Shown here piece by piece: positions 41,429 through 53,213 of a stretch of 64,000 nt of DNA (position 1 is its first letter; each line of letters starts with the position of its first letter). Under the pieces are notes generated by a model, which was not told the DNA's origin, did no database searches, and saw nothing but the letters and a program-made list of their open reading frames with translations. The stretch is taken from assembly GCA_000828975.1 (NCBI GenBank), contig AP014683.1, forward strand, positions 3,212,550 to 3,276,549, in the 5' to 3' direction. The stretch is from Burkholderiales bacterium GJ-E10 (lineage in GTDB: Bacteria > Pseudomonadota > Gammaproteobacteria > Burkholderiales > Burkholderiaceae_F). Position numbers and translations under genes: made by a program.

Positions 41429-43171
41429 TCATTCGTTCGTGCATCCCAGCACTTCGTCAATGGTGGTGATCCCCTGCTTCACCTTGAGCAGTCCCGACTG
41501 CCGCAGGTCGCGTACGCCTTCCTGCTGCGCCTGGCGGGCGATGTCCATCGAGTTGGCCCCGTGCAGGATGAGGTGCTGGGTGGCTTCCGAGATCGGCATG
41601 ACCTGGTAAATGCCGGTCCGGCCCTTGTACCCGCTTCCCTTGCAGCGGTCGCAGCCGACCGCGTGATACAGCGTCCAGGATCCGTCGAGATCCGCTTCCG
41701 AAAAGCCGGCGGCGAGCAGCGCATCCTTGTCGACCGGTGCGGGCTGCTTGCAGTTGCACAGGCGCCTTGCCAGGCGCTGCGCCGTGATGAGGATGACCGA
41801 GGAAGCGATGTTGAACGCCGGAACGCCCATGTTGGCAAGCCGCACCAGGGTCGCGGGAGCGTCATTGGTATGCAGGGTCGACATCACCATGTGGCCGGTC
41901 TGGGCGGCCTTGATGGCGATGTCCGCCGTCTCCAGGTCGCGAATCTCGCCGACCATGATGACGTCCGGGTCCTGGCGCAGGAATGCGCGCATCGCATTGG
42001 CGAAGGTGAGGCCCGCCTTTTCGTTGACGTTGACCTGATTGATGCCCGCGAGCTGGATTTCCGCCGGGTCCTCCGCAGTGGAGATGTTGACCCCCGGCTG
42101 GTTGAGGATGTTCAGGCAGGTATAGAGCGAGACGGTCTTCCCGCTGCCGGTCGGACCGGTGACCAGCACCATGCCGTACGGACGCCGGATGGCCTGGAGC
42201 ATCAATTCCTTCTGGTCCGGTTCATAGCCCAGCGCGTCGATCCCCAGCTTGGCCTGGGAGGCGTCGAGGATCCGCATGACGATCTTTTCGCCGTAGAGCG
42301 TGGGCAGCGTACTGACCCGGAAGTCGACCGCGCGCTGCCCCGAGAGGGCGAGCTTCATGCGGCCGTCCTGCGGCACACGCTTTTCCGAGATGTCCAGCCG
42401 CGAAACGACTTTGATGCGGGTCACCAGGCGTTCGCGGATCGCCAGGGGCGGCTGCGACACTTCGCGCAGGATGCCGTCGACCCGGAAGCGGACCCGGTAG
42501 TACTTTTCGTAGGGCTCGAAGTGCAGGTCGGATGCACCCTCGGCGATGGCATCGAGCAGCAGCTTCTGCAGGAAGCGGACGACGGGCGCGTCGTCGACCT
42601 CGACCGACGAGGAATCATCGGCTTGCGGTTCGGCGGTGTTTTCCGCGAGCAGGTCATCGAAGCTGACGTCGTCATCGATCAGCTTCTCGATCACCTGCGA
42701 GGCGGATTGCGCGCTTTTTTCGATCAGCGGGAGCAGCTTGTCGTGCTCGACGACGACGATGTCGAGCGCGAGTTGGGTCTGAAACTTGACCTGGTCGAGC
42801 GCCTGGGTGTTCGTCGGGTCGGAAACGGCGACTGCAAGGCGGTTGCCGCGCTTTCGCAAGGCGAGGATGCGCAGGCCCGCAACGAGTTTCCGGTCGATCG
42901 TGTCCTTCGGCAGTTGATCGGCGTCGAGCGCCGAGAGGTCGAGGAGCGGGTGTCCGAAGGTGTCGGCCGCGAACCGGGCGATGGTCGTCGGCGCGAGTCC
43001 GGTCACTTCCCGGGCGGCGACGAGTTCGTCGATGAACTGGGTGTTGCTCTGGGTCGCCTTGCGCGCCAGCGCCTCCGCCCGGTCGGGGCGCAGCTTTCCT
43101 TGTTGCACGAGCGCACGCGCCAGGCCCGTAAGGGCGCCGGCTGCGGGGCTGAGCTGAGTGGCCGCGGACAT
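41429..43171 (-). CDS. pilB: Type IV pilus extension ATPase PilB
   Basis: The 580-aa cytoplasmic hexameric ATPase powers pilus extension. It has an N-terminal MshEN/N1 domain, Walker A GPTGSGKTVSLYTCL, Asp box, Walker B VIMVGEIRDLETADIA, His box GHMVMSTLHTNDAP, and a zinc motif with CNCK...CDRCKGSGYKGR. It is the first gene of the leftward pilB-pilC-pilD-coaE-zapD series. Confidence 0.95.
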   Translation of the reverse strand: MSAATQLSPAAGALTGLARALVQQGKLRPDRAEALARKATQSNTQFIDELVAAREVTGLAPTTIARFAADTFGHPLLDLSALDADQLPKDTIDRKLVAGLRILALRKRGNRLAVAVSDPTNTQALDQVKFQTQLALDIVVVEHDKLLPLIEKSAQSASQVIEKLIDDDVSFDDLLAENTAEPQADDSSSVEVDDAPVVRFLQKLLLDAIAEGASDLHFEPYEKYYRVRFRVDGILREVSQPPLAIRERLVTRIKVVSRLDISEKRVPQDGRMKLALSGQRAVDFRVSTLPTLYGEKIVMRILDASQAKLGIDALGYEPDQKELMLQAIRRPYGMVLVTGPTGSGKTVSLYTCLNILNQPGVNISTAEDPAEIQLAGINQVNVNEKAGLTFANAMRAFLRQDPDVIMVGEIRDLETADIAIKAAQTGHMVMSTLHTNDAPATLVRLANMGVPAFNIASSVILITAQRLARRLCNCKQPAPVDKDALLAAGFSEADLDGSWTLYHAVGCDRCKGSGYKGRTGIYQVMPISEATQHLILHGANSMDIARQAQQEGVRDLRQSGLLKVKQGITTIDEVLGCTNE

Positions 43172-43293
43172 GGGTTCAGTGACGGAGTCTAGCGGCTGTT
43201 ATAGCCCCGTTCCGCCAACGGCGAACCGAGGAGATGGCCGCGCAAACCCCGGAATTTAGCGGATTCGATGCGGATTGCCGAGCAGTCGCCAAC

Positions 43294-44601
43294 TTACCGT
43301 GTTTCCGCCGCACCGGGCATCGCCGGAACGCGGATCAGCCGAACGCTGCGCACCGCCTGGTCGTGGGTCTGAAGGATCTCCGCCGCGCAACCCGGAAACC
43401 GGACGCAGCAGGGGGCGTCGGGAATCTGCTCCAGGCGTTCCAGCAGCAGTCCGTTGAGCGTTTTGGGGCCGCCGAGGGGCAGGGCGATCCCCAGCCGCCG
43501 GTTGAGCAGGCGCAGCGAGATGCTGCCGTCGACCACCGCATCCCCCGCCGGGCTCCAACGGACTGCCCCGGAGGCCAGCCCCGGCCGCGGTGGCGCAATT
43601 TCCCCGATGATTTCCTCGACGATGTCGTCGACCGTGACGAGCCCGAGCAGGTCACCGTATTCATCGACGACCAGGCCGAGGTGCTGCCGGTTTTCCTGGA
43701 ACATCTGGAGTTGCTGGAGCAGCGAGGTTCCGGTCGGAATCCAGTACGGCTCGGCGAGCAGGCCCCGGAGCTGGTCCCGGGTCAGCGAGGCTGCCCCGGC
43801 CGCCAGAACCGGCAGGAGCTTGCGCAGGCTCAGGATTCCCTGCGTCCGGCTGATGTCGCCGTCGTACGCCGGGAGTTCGCCGTGGTAGCTCGTCTTGATC
43901 TGTTCCAGCAATTCTCCAACCGGGCGGTCGAGATCCAGCCCGTCGATGTTGGCCCGGGGCGTCATGATGTCGTCCACCGTCAGCGATTCGAGGTCGAAGA
44001 CGTTGAGCAGCATGCTGCGGTGCTGGTGGGGAATGAAGCTCGAGCCTTCCAGGACCACCGTGCGCAATTCTTCCGGGGACAGCCGGACTCCGCCGTTTCC
44101 CGCCGCCGACCCGGCAATGCGGAGCAGGCGCAGGATGGCCTGCACGAAGAGGTTGACGAACCAGACGGCCGGTGTCGCGATCTGCAGGATCGGGCGCAAT
44201 ACGACGCTCGTCGCGAGCGCGATCGGCTCCGGATAGGTCGCCCCGATGATTTTCGGAGTGATTTCCGAGAACACCAGAATGACGAACGCGATGATCACGG
44301 TCGCCGCCCCGAGGGCCCATTCCCGGAGGCCGAAATCGTAGATCGCGATCGCCGTGACCAGGGTGGTCGCGGCGGTGTTGGCGAGATTGTTGCCGATCAG
44401 GATGACGCTGAGCAGGCGATCCGTGCGACCGAGCAGTGCCTGGGTGTGGCGGGCGAGGACGTTGCCCTGGCGCACGAGGTGCTGCAACCGGATCCGGTTG
44501 ATCGCCATCATCGCCGTTTCGACGATCGAGAAGAACGCGGAAACCAGCAGCAGGGAGGCGAGCGCGAGAACGTGCGCCCATAAGGGAATATGCTCGGGCA
44601 T
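43294..44601 (-). CDS. HlyC/CorC-family transporter (CNNM-CBS-CorC)
   Basis: The 435-aa membrane protein has a DUF21/CNNM domain with four hydrophobic helices (residues about 8-150), a CBS pair starting near DIMTPRANIDGLDL and containing GLVVDEYGDLLGLVTVDDI, and a C-terminal CorC_HlyC domain. Related proteins affect Mg or Co efflux or Na handling. The closest overall layout is YfjD/CorB. The 122-base gap to pilB shows no gene. Confidence 0.88.
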   Translation of the reverse strand: MPEHIPLWAHVLALASLLLVSAFFSIVETAMMAINRIRLQHLVRQGNVLARHTQALLGRTDRLLSVILIGNNLANTAATTLVTAIAIYDFGLREWALGAATVIIAFVILVFSEITPKIIGATYPEPIALATSVVLRPILQIATPAVWFVNLFVQAILRLLRIAGSAAGNGGVRLSPEELRTVVLEGSSFIPHQHRSMLLNVFDLESLTVDDIMTPRANIDGLDLDRPVGELLEQIKTSYHGELPAYDGDISRTQGILSLRKLLPVLAAGAASLTRDQLRGLLAEPYWIPTGTSLLQQLQMFQENRQHLGLVVDEYGDLLGLVTVDDIVEEIIGEIAPPRPGLASGAVRWSPAGDAVVDGSISLRLLNRRLGIALPLGGPKTLNGLLLERLEQIPDAPCCVRFPGCAAEILQTHDQAVRSVRLIRVPAMPGAAETR

Positions 44602-44729
44602 CAGGATCGGGTGATCGGCTGTCCCCCGGGGGTGGGGGCCAAAACCGCATTATGGCGTGACCATGTTACGAGGGAAGGATATGATCGTTTGCGGACGGCG
44701 GTTCGCGAACGGTCCGTCGACGCACGGGA

Positions 44730-45131
44730 ATGGTCGGTATGAATCTGCTTGGCTTTGTGGCGGTCGGTGGCGGGGCCGCATTCGGTGCCTGGTTGCGCTG
44801 GTGGCTGGGTCTGCGCTTCAACCCGGTGTTTCCGACCGTGCCGCTGGGAACCCTGGCTGCCAACCTGCTCGGCGGCCTGCTGGTCGGGCTGGCGGTGGCG
44901 TTCTTCCATCGTCATCCCAATCTGGCGCCGGAGTGGCGACTGTTTGCAGTGACGGGGTTTCTGGGCGGACTGACCACGTTTTCGACGTTTTCCGCCGAAA
45001 TCGTCACGCTGATCGGCCGCGGCGAGTTCGCCTGGGCAGCGGGCGCCGTCGGCATGCATCTGGGCGGCTCGCTCCTGCTCGCGGGCGCCGGCTTCGCCAT
45101 CGTCGCGGCGCTTGCGCGGATCCCGCAGTGA
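44730..45131 (+). CDS. crcB: Fluoride ion channel CrcB/FluC
   Basis: This small four-helix membrane protein dimerises to export fluoride. The 133-aa product has [29 protein letters not shown] and [16 protein letters not shown], the last being the fluoride-path signature. The start may be ATG 44730 or ATG 44739. I looked for a fluoride riboswitch in the 128 bases upstream and saw none. It is followed by a DUF190 gene. Confidence 0.93.
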   Translation: MVGMNLLGFVAVGGGAAFGAWLRWWLGLRFNPVFPTVPLGTLAANLLGGLLVGLAVAFFHRHPNLAPEWRLFAVTGFLGGLTTFSTFSAEIVTLIGRGEFAWAAGAVGMHLGGSLLLAGAGFAIVAALARIPQ

Positions 45132-45159
45132 CCCGCTTCCGGAAAAGGAGGTTGTTCCG

Positions 45160-45495
45160 ATGCATGGCGTTTATCTGAAATTCTACGTACAGGAAAGGCG
45201 GCGCCTGCACGGCATCCTCGCGTACGAATGGTTGCTCGAGAATGCCCGCAAGCTCGGCATCCACGGCGGGTCGGCGTTCCAGGCGATCGCCGGCTATGGC
45301 CGCAACGGCGTGCTGCACGAGCAGCAGTTTCTCGAACTGGCCGGGGATCTGCCGGTCGAGGTCGGATTTGCCGTGACGGATGAGGAGGCGGACCGGTTGC
45401 TGCAGCGGATCCGCGACGAGAAGGTTTCCGTGTTCTACGTCCGGCTGCCGGTGGAGTTCGGCGTCACCGGTGACGGTCCGCAGAGTCCGTCGTGA
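45160..45495 (+). CDS. DUF190 family protein
   Basis: The 111-aa cytoplasmic protein has a PII-like fold signature (YLKFYVQERRRLHGILAYEWLL, then GIHGGSAFQAIAGYG). DUF190 genes are often linked to crcB, as here, 28 bases downstream. The ATG has AAGGAGG 8 bases upstream. The role is not established; a nucleotide-sensing regulator of the channel is an inference. Confidence 0.85.
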   Translation: MHGVYLKFYVQERRRLHGILAYEWLLENARKLGIHGGSAFQAIAGYGRNGVLHEQQFLELAGDLPVEVGFAVTDEEADRLLQRIRDEKVSVFYVRLPVEFGVTGDGPQSPS

Positions 45496-45534
45496 CGTGA
45501 CGGACACGCGGGACGAAAACGAAAAAAGAAGCCG

Positions 45535-45611
<77 letters not shown>

Positions 45612-45674
45612 TCCGAACCATCGATCCGGCCGTTGCGTGCGCCGGATCGATCGTTCTGCACTCTGCGCCGTTGC

Positions 45675-46688
45675 CTATCGGTCCCGGCGCATCGCGAAAG
45701 ACGCTAATTCTAGCAGACGGTCGCGGTGGGTCGATGGCGGCAGGAGCCGGATGGCCTCCGCCGCTTCGGCGGAGCGGGTGTGCGCGCGCTGCCGGACGTA
45801 CTCGATCGACCCATGTTCGTGCACGATGCGCGCGATTTCCAGGAAATCGCCGCTGCCGTTGCGGATCGCTTCGACCATGACCGCGCGCTGGGCGCCATCG
45901 GCCACGCGCAGGGCATGAATGACCGGGAGCGTCGGCTTCCCTTCCCGCAGGTCATCGCCGAGGCGCTTGCCGATGGTTTCCGCCGAGCCGTCGTAGTCGA
46001 GCACGTCGTCGATCATCTGGAACGCGGTGCCGAGTCCGGCGCCGTAGCGCGCGCAGGCCTCCTCGCGCTCGGGGTCGGCGCCGCTCAGGATTGCGCCGAT
46101 CCGGGCCGCGGCCTCGAAGAGCGTGGCGGTCTTGCGCTCCACCACCTCCAGGTAGCGGGCTTCGTCGACGCTCGGATCGTGGATGTTGAGCAGCTGCAGC
46201 ACCTCGCCTTCGGCGATGCGGTTCGTCGCATCGGCAAGAACCTGCATGACGCGCATGTTGCCCGCTTCGACCATCATCTGGAAGGCGCGCGAGTACAGGA
46301 AATCGCCCACCAGCACGCTTGCCGCATTGCCGAAGGCGGCATTGCTGGTGGGGCGTCCGCGGCGCAGGTCCGATTCGTCGACCACGTCGTCGTGCAGCAG
46401 GGTTGCGGTGTGGATGAACTCGATCACCGCGGCGAGCAGGACGTGATGTTCCCCCGAATACCCGGCGGCGCGGGCGATCAGCAGCAGGATCGCCGGTCGC
46501 AGGCGTTTCCCGCCTCCGCCGATGATGTGTTCGCCGATGGTTCCGATGAGCGCGATGTCGGACGTGAGGCGCGCGCGGATCGTCGCATCGACGGCGCGCA
46601 TGTCGGCGTGGATCGGCGCCAGGATGTCCGCCAGCGGGTTGGGGGCGGAGGAGGCGGCTTCGGCAGCGGCGGATACGGCGGATTGCAT
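45675..46688 (-). CDS. ispB: Polyprenyl (octaprenyl) diphosphate synthase
   Basis: This enzyme makes the ubiquinone side chain. The 337-aa product has the first Asp-rich motif LLHDDVVDESDLRRG, the second FQMIDDVLDYDG, and the GGGGKRLRP segment. It is divergent from rplU, the standard arrangement in proteobacteria. Chain length cannot be read from sequence alone. Confidence 0.93.
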   Translation of the reverse strand: MQSAVSAAAEAASSAPNPLADILAPIHADMRAVDATIRARLTSDIALIGTIGEHIIGGGGKRLRPAILLLIARAAGYSGEHHVLLAAVIEFIHTATLLHDDVVDESDLRRGRPTSNAAFGNAASVLVGDFLYSRAFQMMVEAGNMRVMQVLADATNRIAEGEVLQLLNIHDPSVDEARYLEVVERKTATLFEAAARIGAILSGADPEREEACARYGAGLGTAFQMIDDVLDYDGSAETIGKRLGDDLREGKPTLPVIHALRVADGAQRAVMVEAIRNGSGDFLEIARIVHEHGSIEYVRQRAHTRSAEAAEAIRLLPPSTHRDRLLELASFAMRRDR

Positions 46689-46831
46689 GGGTGGCCGGAA
46701 TTATATTGATGAAGCACCGAACCGCCGAGGAAATCGGCCGGACCGGCGTGGAAAATCGGGCATCATACGAATAGTAAATAGAAAACAGTACTCCCTTGCC
46801 GCGGCGTGGTGCGCGCGCCGCGCGGGTCTCC

Positions 46832-46861
46832 TTGACGGCGGACGCGGAGTCCTGCGATAAT
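46832..46861 (+). promoter_or_regulatory. Candidate promoter for rplU-rpmA
   Basis: TTGACG (46832-46837) and GATAAT (46856-46861) are separated by 18 bases and sit 35 bases before the rplU start. Both hexamers match the consensus at five of six positions. Confidence 0.6.
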
Positions 46862-46896
46862 CCAAAACTTTCCGATTGAAAATGAATGGGGTTGCC

Positions 46897-47205
46897 ATGT
46901 TTGCGGTGATTCGAACGGGCGGCAAACAGTATCGGGTGAACGCGGGTGACCGCGTCAAGGTCGAGACGTTGCCGGGCGAGGTCGGGGATCAAGTCACGCT
47001 CTCCGAAGTGCTCGCGGTCGGCGATGGCGCCCAGGTGCGCATCGGTACGCCGCTCGTGGACGGTGCGGCGGTGGTCGCCACGGTGGTCGGTCATGGCCGA
47101 CACGACAAGGTCCGGATTTTCAAGATGCGCCGGCGCAAGCATTTCCAGAAGCACGCGGGACATCGACAGAACTACACGGAACTCCGGATCGAATCGATCG
47201 CCTGA
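46897..47205 (+). CDS. rplU: 50S ribosomal protein L21
   Basis: The 102-aa product has the L21 start [18 protein letters not shown] and the RNA-binding C-terminal [24 protein letters not shown] chose the ATG at 46897 because the family starts MYAVI/MFAVI; an in-frame ATG 7 codons upstream gives a poorer N terminus. It is the first gene of rplU-rpmA-obgE. Confidence 0.96.
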   Translation: MFAVIRTGGKQYRVNAGDRVKVETLPGEVGDQVTLSEVLAVGDGAQVRIGTPLVDGAAVVATVVGHGRHDKVRIFKMRRRKHFQKHAGHRQNYTELRIESIA

Positions 47206-47239
47206 TCGCGATCTTCCGGCATCCGTCATCGAGGTAGCT

Positions 47240-47515
47240 ATGGCACATAAAAAGGCAGGTGGTTCTTCCCGCAACGGCCGCGACTCCAAAGCGAAGCGGC
47301 TGGGGGTCAAGGCGTACGGCGGCGAAACCGTTCGCGCCGGCAGCATCATCGTCCGCCAGCGTGGCACGCAGTTCCATGCCGGCGACAACGTCGGAACGGG
47401 CCGCGACTACACCCTGTTCGCCCTGGTGGACGGCATCGTCAGCTTTGCGGTCGGTGGCGAGCGCAATCGGCGGTCGGTGCACATCCAGCCGGTCGCACCC
47501 GAAGTCGCTGCATAA
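47240..47515 (+). CDS. rpmA: 50S ribosomal protein L27
   Basis: The 91-aa product starts [20 protein letters not shown] and contains [19 protein letters not shown], as in all L27 proteins. GAGG lies 5 bases before the ATG. It follows rplU by 34 bases and is followed by a strong terminator. Confidence 0.97.
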   Translation: MAHKKAGGSSRNGRDSKAKRLGVKAYGGETVRAGSIIVRQRGTQFHAGDNVGTGRDYTLFALVDGIVSFAVGGERNRRSVHIQPVAPEVAA

Positions 47516-47549
47516 TCGTCCGCATCGCGGCGGGTTGTTTTTTTGATGG

Positions 47550-47580
47550 CGGCCTGCCGTTGACCCGGCAGGCCGTTTTT
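47550..47580 (+). terminator. Intrinsic terminator after rpmA
   Basis: CGGCCTGCCG and CGGCAGGCCG form a 10-bp stem followed by TTTTT. It separates the ribosomal protein pair from obgE, which must rely on read-through or its own promoter in the 84 bases that follow. Confidence 0.9.
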
Positions 47581-47655
47581 CGTTGTCGCGTTCCCAGAGG
47601 GTTGGGGGTCGCCGCCAACGTGGGTTTCGAAGCGGCAACGCAAGGCGTTGTGTAA

Positions 47656-49916
<2,261 letters not shown>

Positions 49917-50003
49917 CCCCTGGTGTCCTGAGCGCCGGCGTCCGCTCAGCCCACCAATGGGTCCCGGTTTCTTCCGCGCCAGGATTTACGACGCACTACG
50001 CTA

Positions 50004-50186
50004 GCGTCCTGAGTCGGAGATTCGTCGAATGAAATCCTGCCCAAACGACGCCATGCTTTGTCGCCGTGCTCGCCGGGTTCCCAACCCGGACTGCGCGCGG
50101 CTTCGCGCCTGACGCCGTTTGGGCAAGATTTCCCCTACACCGATTTCTTGCGAATGATCGTTCAACGAATCTCCGACTCAGGACAC
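50004..50186. mobile_element. 183-bp palindromic MITE-like element
   Basis: The outer 26 bases form an inverted repeat with two mismatches (GCGTCCTGAGTCGGAGATTC at the left; complement at the right), and a second, inner inverted repeat holds TGCCCAAACG on both sides. TA dinucleotides flank both ends (50002-50003 and 50187-50188), as for target sites of IS630/Tc1-type elements. There is no gene inside. The right TA and the base before it form the rppH stop codon. Confidence 0.7.
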
Positions 50187-50686
50187 TAGAGCGGACGCGC
50201 GCCGCCGCGCGTCTTGGGAAAGACGAACCGCGCGAGTTCGCGCAGCGCCTTGCCGTACACCTCCCGCTTGAACTCGATGACCGACTCCATCGGCACCCAA
50301 TACTCGTGCCATCGCCATGCATCGAACTCCGGCTTGTCGCTGCGGTCCAGCCGGACGTCGCAATCGTTTCCGAGCAAGCGCAGCAGGTACCAGATCTGCT
50401 TCTGGCCCCGATAACTCCCCCGCATCTCCCGCCGAATCCACTGCTCGGGCACGTCGTAGCGCAACCAGCCGCGCGTGCGTCCGACGATCTGGACGTGTTC
50501 GGTTTCCAGGCCCACCTCTTCGTACAGTTCCCGGTACATCGCCTGCTCCGGTGTCTCGCCGAGCTTGATGCCCCCTTGCGGAAACTGCCAGGAATGTTGG
50601 CCTAGCCGCTTACCCCAGAACACCTCGTTGCGCCGATTGAGCAGGATGATGCCGACGTTCGGGCGGTACCCGTCCTTGTCCAGCAT
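50186..50686 (-). CDS. rppH: RNA pyrophosphohydrolase RppH
   Basis: This Nudix enzyme removes pyrophosphate from mRNA 5' ends and starts RNA decay. The 166-aa product starts [17 protein letters not shown] and has a Nudix box [27 protein letters not shown] core (about residues 38-60) and the [18 protein letters not shown] segment. It is divergent from proS, as in many betaproteobacteria. Its last codons meet the MITE-like element, so a longer ancestral C terminus may have been cut. Confidence 0.94.
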   Translation of the reverse strand: MLDKDGYRPNVGIILLNRRNEVFWGKRLGQHSWQFPQGGIKLGETPEQAMYRELYEEVGLETEHVQIVGRTRGWLRYDVPEQWIRREMRGSYRGQKQIWYLLRLLGNDCDVRLDRSDKPEFDAWRWHEYWVPMESVIEFKREVYGKALRELARFVFPKTRGGARPL

Positions 50687-50734
50687 GCCAACCCCTGAAG
50701 CGATATCATTTCCGGTCGATTATATGGAAAAGCC

Positions 50735-52480
50735 ATGCGCGCCTCCGCCTATCTCATCTCCACCCAGAAAGAAGCCCCCGGCGATGCCGAGATCGTCAGC
50801 CAGAAACTGATGCTGCGTACCGGCATGGTGCGCAAGCTCGCGGCCGGCATCTACAACTATCTTCCCCTCGGCTTGCGCACGATCCGCAAGATCGAGGCGA
50901 TCATCCGGGACGAGATGGACCGCGCGGGCGCCCTCGAACTGCTCATGCCGGTGGTGCAGCCCGCGGAGCTGTGGATGGAGTCGGGGCGCTGGGAAAAATA
51001 CGGCCCGGAACTCTTGCGGATCCACGATCGCCACCAGCGCGATTTCGTCCTGCAGCCCACATCGGAGGAGGTGGTCACCGATATCGCGCGGCAGGAAATC
51101 CGCAGCTATCGCCAGCTGCCGGTCAACTTCTATCACATCCAGACGAAGTTCCGCGATGAACGGCGCCCCCGATTCGGCGTCATGCGCGGACGCGAGTTCA
51201 CGATGAAGGACGCCTATTCCTTCGATCGCGACGTCGAGGGCGCGCATCGCAGCTACGAGGCCATGTTCGCCGCCTACATGCGGATCTTCACCCGTCTGGG
51301 CCTGCGTTTCCGGGCAGTGGCAGCCGACACCGGCGCGATCGGCGGTTCGCGCTCGCATGAATTCCAGGTGATCGCCGACAGCGGCGAGGACGTCATCGCC
51401 TACAGTCCCGAAGGCGAATACGCCGCCAACATCGAACTGGCGGAGGCGTTGCCCCTGTTGGCGGCGCGGGCGCCTGCGCAACGCCCCTTGCAAAAGACCG
51501 CGACGCCCGGGAAGACGAAGTGCGCCGACGTCGCGCAATTTCTGGGCGTTCCGGTCGAGCAGACGGTCAAGGCGGTCGTCGTGGCTGCCGCATCCGCCGC
51601 GGCGGATGCGGCAGCCGCTCCCGAGATCGTCCTGCTGCTGCTGCGGGGTGATCACGAGCTCAACGAAGTCAAGACCGGCAAGCTTCCGGGGTTCGGCGAC
51701 GGCTGGCGCATGGCGAGCGACGCCGAGATCGCCGACACCTTCGGCTGCCCGCCGGGCTCCCTCGGGCCGATCGCGCCGCGCAAGGCGGTGCGGGTCATCG
51801 CCGACCGCACGGTCGCCAACATGTCGGACTTCGTCTGCGGCGCCAACGAAGAGGGCGCGCACTACACCGGTGCGAACTGGGGCCGGGACATGGCGGAGCC
51901 AGCGTTGGTGGCGGACCTGCGCAACGTGGTGGCCGGCGATCCCGCCCCGGATGGCAAGGGCCGCCTTGCCATTCAGCGCGGCATCGAGGTCGGCCACGTC
52001 TTCTACCTGGGCACGAAATACTCGGAGAAGCTCAACGCCACGTTTCTCGATGAAACCGGCAAGGCACGGTTCTTCGAGATGGGCTGCTACGGGATCGGCG
52101 TCACGCGCCTGGTCGGCGCGGCAATCGAGCAGAACCACGATGCCCGCGGCATCGTCTGGCCGGAATCGATCGCGCCGTTCGCCGTGGTTCTGTGCCCGGT
52201 GAATTACCAGCAGTCGGAAAGCGTGCGTGCGCGTGCCGATGCGCTCTACGAGGCGCTGCGCGCCGCCGGCGTCGACGTCCTGCTCGACGACCGTGGCGAA
52301 CGTCCCGGCGCGATGTTCGCGGACGCGGAGTTGATCGGGATTCCGCATCGCGTGACCATCGGCGAGCGCGGCCTCAAGGCGGGCAAGATGGAGTACGTGC
52401 CGCGCGCCACGCTGGAATCCGTCGAGATCGACGCCGAGGGCGCGGTGCAGTTCTTGCTGGACCGGCTCGGCGGCCGGTAG
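50735..52480 (+). CDS. proS: Prolyl-tRNA synthetase
   Basis: The 581-aa class II synthetase has the bacterial type layout: a catalytic core with motif 2 ([26 protein letters not shown]; FRDE within), an inserted editing domain (about residues 230-390), motif 3 region [14 protein letters not shown], and a C-terminal anticodon-binding domain. It charges tRNA-Pro, one gene for which lies at 45535-45611. Confidence 0.96.
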   Translation: MRASAYLISTQKEAPGDAEIVSQKLMLRTGMVRKLAAGIYNYLPLGLRTIRKIEAIIRDEMDRAGALELLMPVVQPAELWMESGRWEKYGPELLRIHDRHQRDFVLQPTSEEVVTDIARQEIRSYRQLPVNFYHIQTKFRDERRPRFGVMRGREFTMKDAYSFDRDVEGAHRSYEAMFAAYMRIFTRLGLRFRAVAADTGAIGGSRSHEFQVIADSGEDVIAYSPEGEYAANIELAEALPLLAARAPAQRPLQKTATPGKTKCADVAQFLGVPVEQTVKAVVVAAASAAADAAAAPEIVLLLLRGDHELNEVKTGKLPGFGDGWRMASDAEIADTFGCPPGSLGPIAPRKAVRVIADRTVANMSDFVCGANEEGAHYTGANWGRDMAEPALVADLRNVVAGDPAPDGKGRLAIQRGIEVGHVFYLGTKYSEKLNATFLDETGKARFFEMGCYGIGVTRLVGAAIEQNHDARGIVWPESIAPFAVVLCPVNYQQSESVRARADALYEALRAAGVDVLLDDRGERPGAMFADAELIGIPHRVTIGERGLKAGKMEYVPRATLESVEIDAEGAVQFLLDRLGGR

Positions 52481-52548
52481 CATCCGGCTCTCGAGCCTCC
52501 GGAATGTCGGGCGGCGGAACGGGTTCCCTCATCTCCCCGGAGCGTTCC

Positions 52549-53178
52549 ATGCGCATCCTGGTTTCCGAGCGCCGCCGCGCGCTGACGCTCGCCGCGCTGG
52601 CGTTGCCGCTGCTGCCGCTGCGCGCCCGCGCCGGCGCCCAGCAGTACGAAGCGCTTGCCGCCTCCGTCCGCACGGCGCTGAGCGCATTGATCGCCGACCC
52701 GACGCCCCCGACCCGACGCTTCGACACGCCTGCCGAACGCGCCGCATTCGAGCGCTGGCGGCAGGTGATGTCCCGCCGCCTTGCCGCACGTCTGGCTTTG
52801 CCCCGCACCCGCGACGATCTGCTGCGCACCCTCGACTACGAAGCGATCCGCGCCGGACTCGACCGGCAGATGGTGCTGGGCCTGATCCAGGTGGAGAGCA
52901 ATTTCCGCAAGTATGCGATCTCGGGCGCGGGAGCGATGGGCTACATGCAGGTGATGCCGTTCTGGGTCGACCTGATCGGCGACGGCAACGTGCGCAGCCT
53001 GTTCGATATGCGGACCAACCTGCGCTACGGCTGCGTGATCCTGCGGCACTACATCGACGAAGAGCGCGGCGACCTGTTCCGCGCCCTTGGCCGCTACAAC
53101 GGATCGGTGGGCGACCCGGCCTACCCCAACGCCGTGCTCGCGGCGTGGAAGGGCAATTGGTCTTACCGCGGCGGATAG
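52549..53178 (+). CDS. Lytic transglycosylase (SLT/MltE-like)
   Basis: The 209-aa exported protein has an N-terminal signal (RRRALTLAALALPLLPL, cleavage near RARAGA) and a C-terminal SLT domain with catalytic Glu in GLIQVESNFRKYAISGAGAMG and the YMQVMPFW and LRYGCVILRHYI segments. It cleaves peptidoglycan in the periplasm. The ATG at 52549 has GGAG 8 bases upstream; an ATG at 52504 would lengthen the N terminus. Confidence 0.9.
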   Translation: MRILVSERRRALTLAALALPLLPLRARAGAQQYEALAASVRTALSALIADPTPPTRRFDTPAERAAFERWRQVMSRRLAARLALPRTRDDLLRTLDYEAIRAGLDRQMVLGLIQVESNFRKYAISGAGAMGYMQVMPFWVDLIGDGNVRSLFDMRTNLRYGCVILRHYIDEERGDLFRALGRYNGSVGDPAYPNAVLAAWKGNWSYRGG

Positions 53179-53213
53179 TCGCGCGCGGTCGCAGGGGGCG
53201 CTCGCCGGAACGC

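Noticed and set aside
44602..44729. Possible fluoride riboswitch upstream of crcB
   Set aside because: I looked for the conserved fluoride aptamer segments and did not find them; the GC-rich palindrome CCCCCGGGGG there is not specific.
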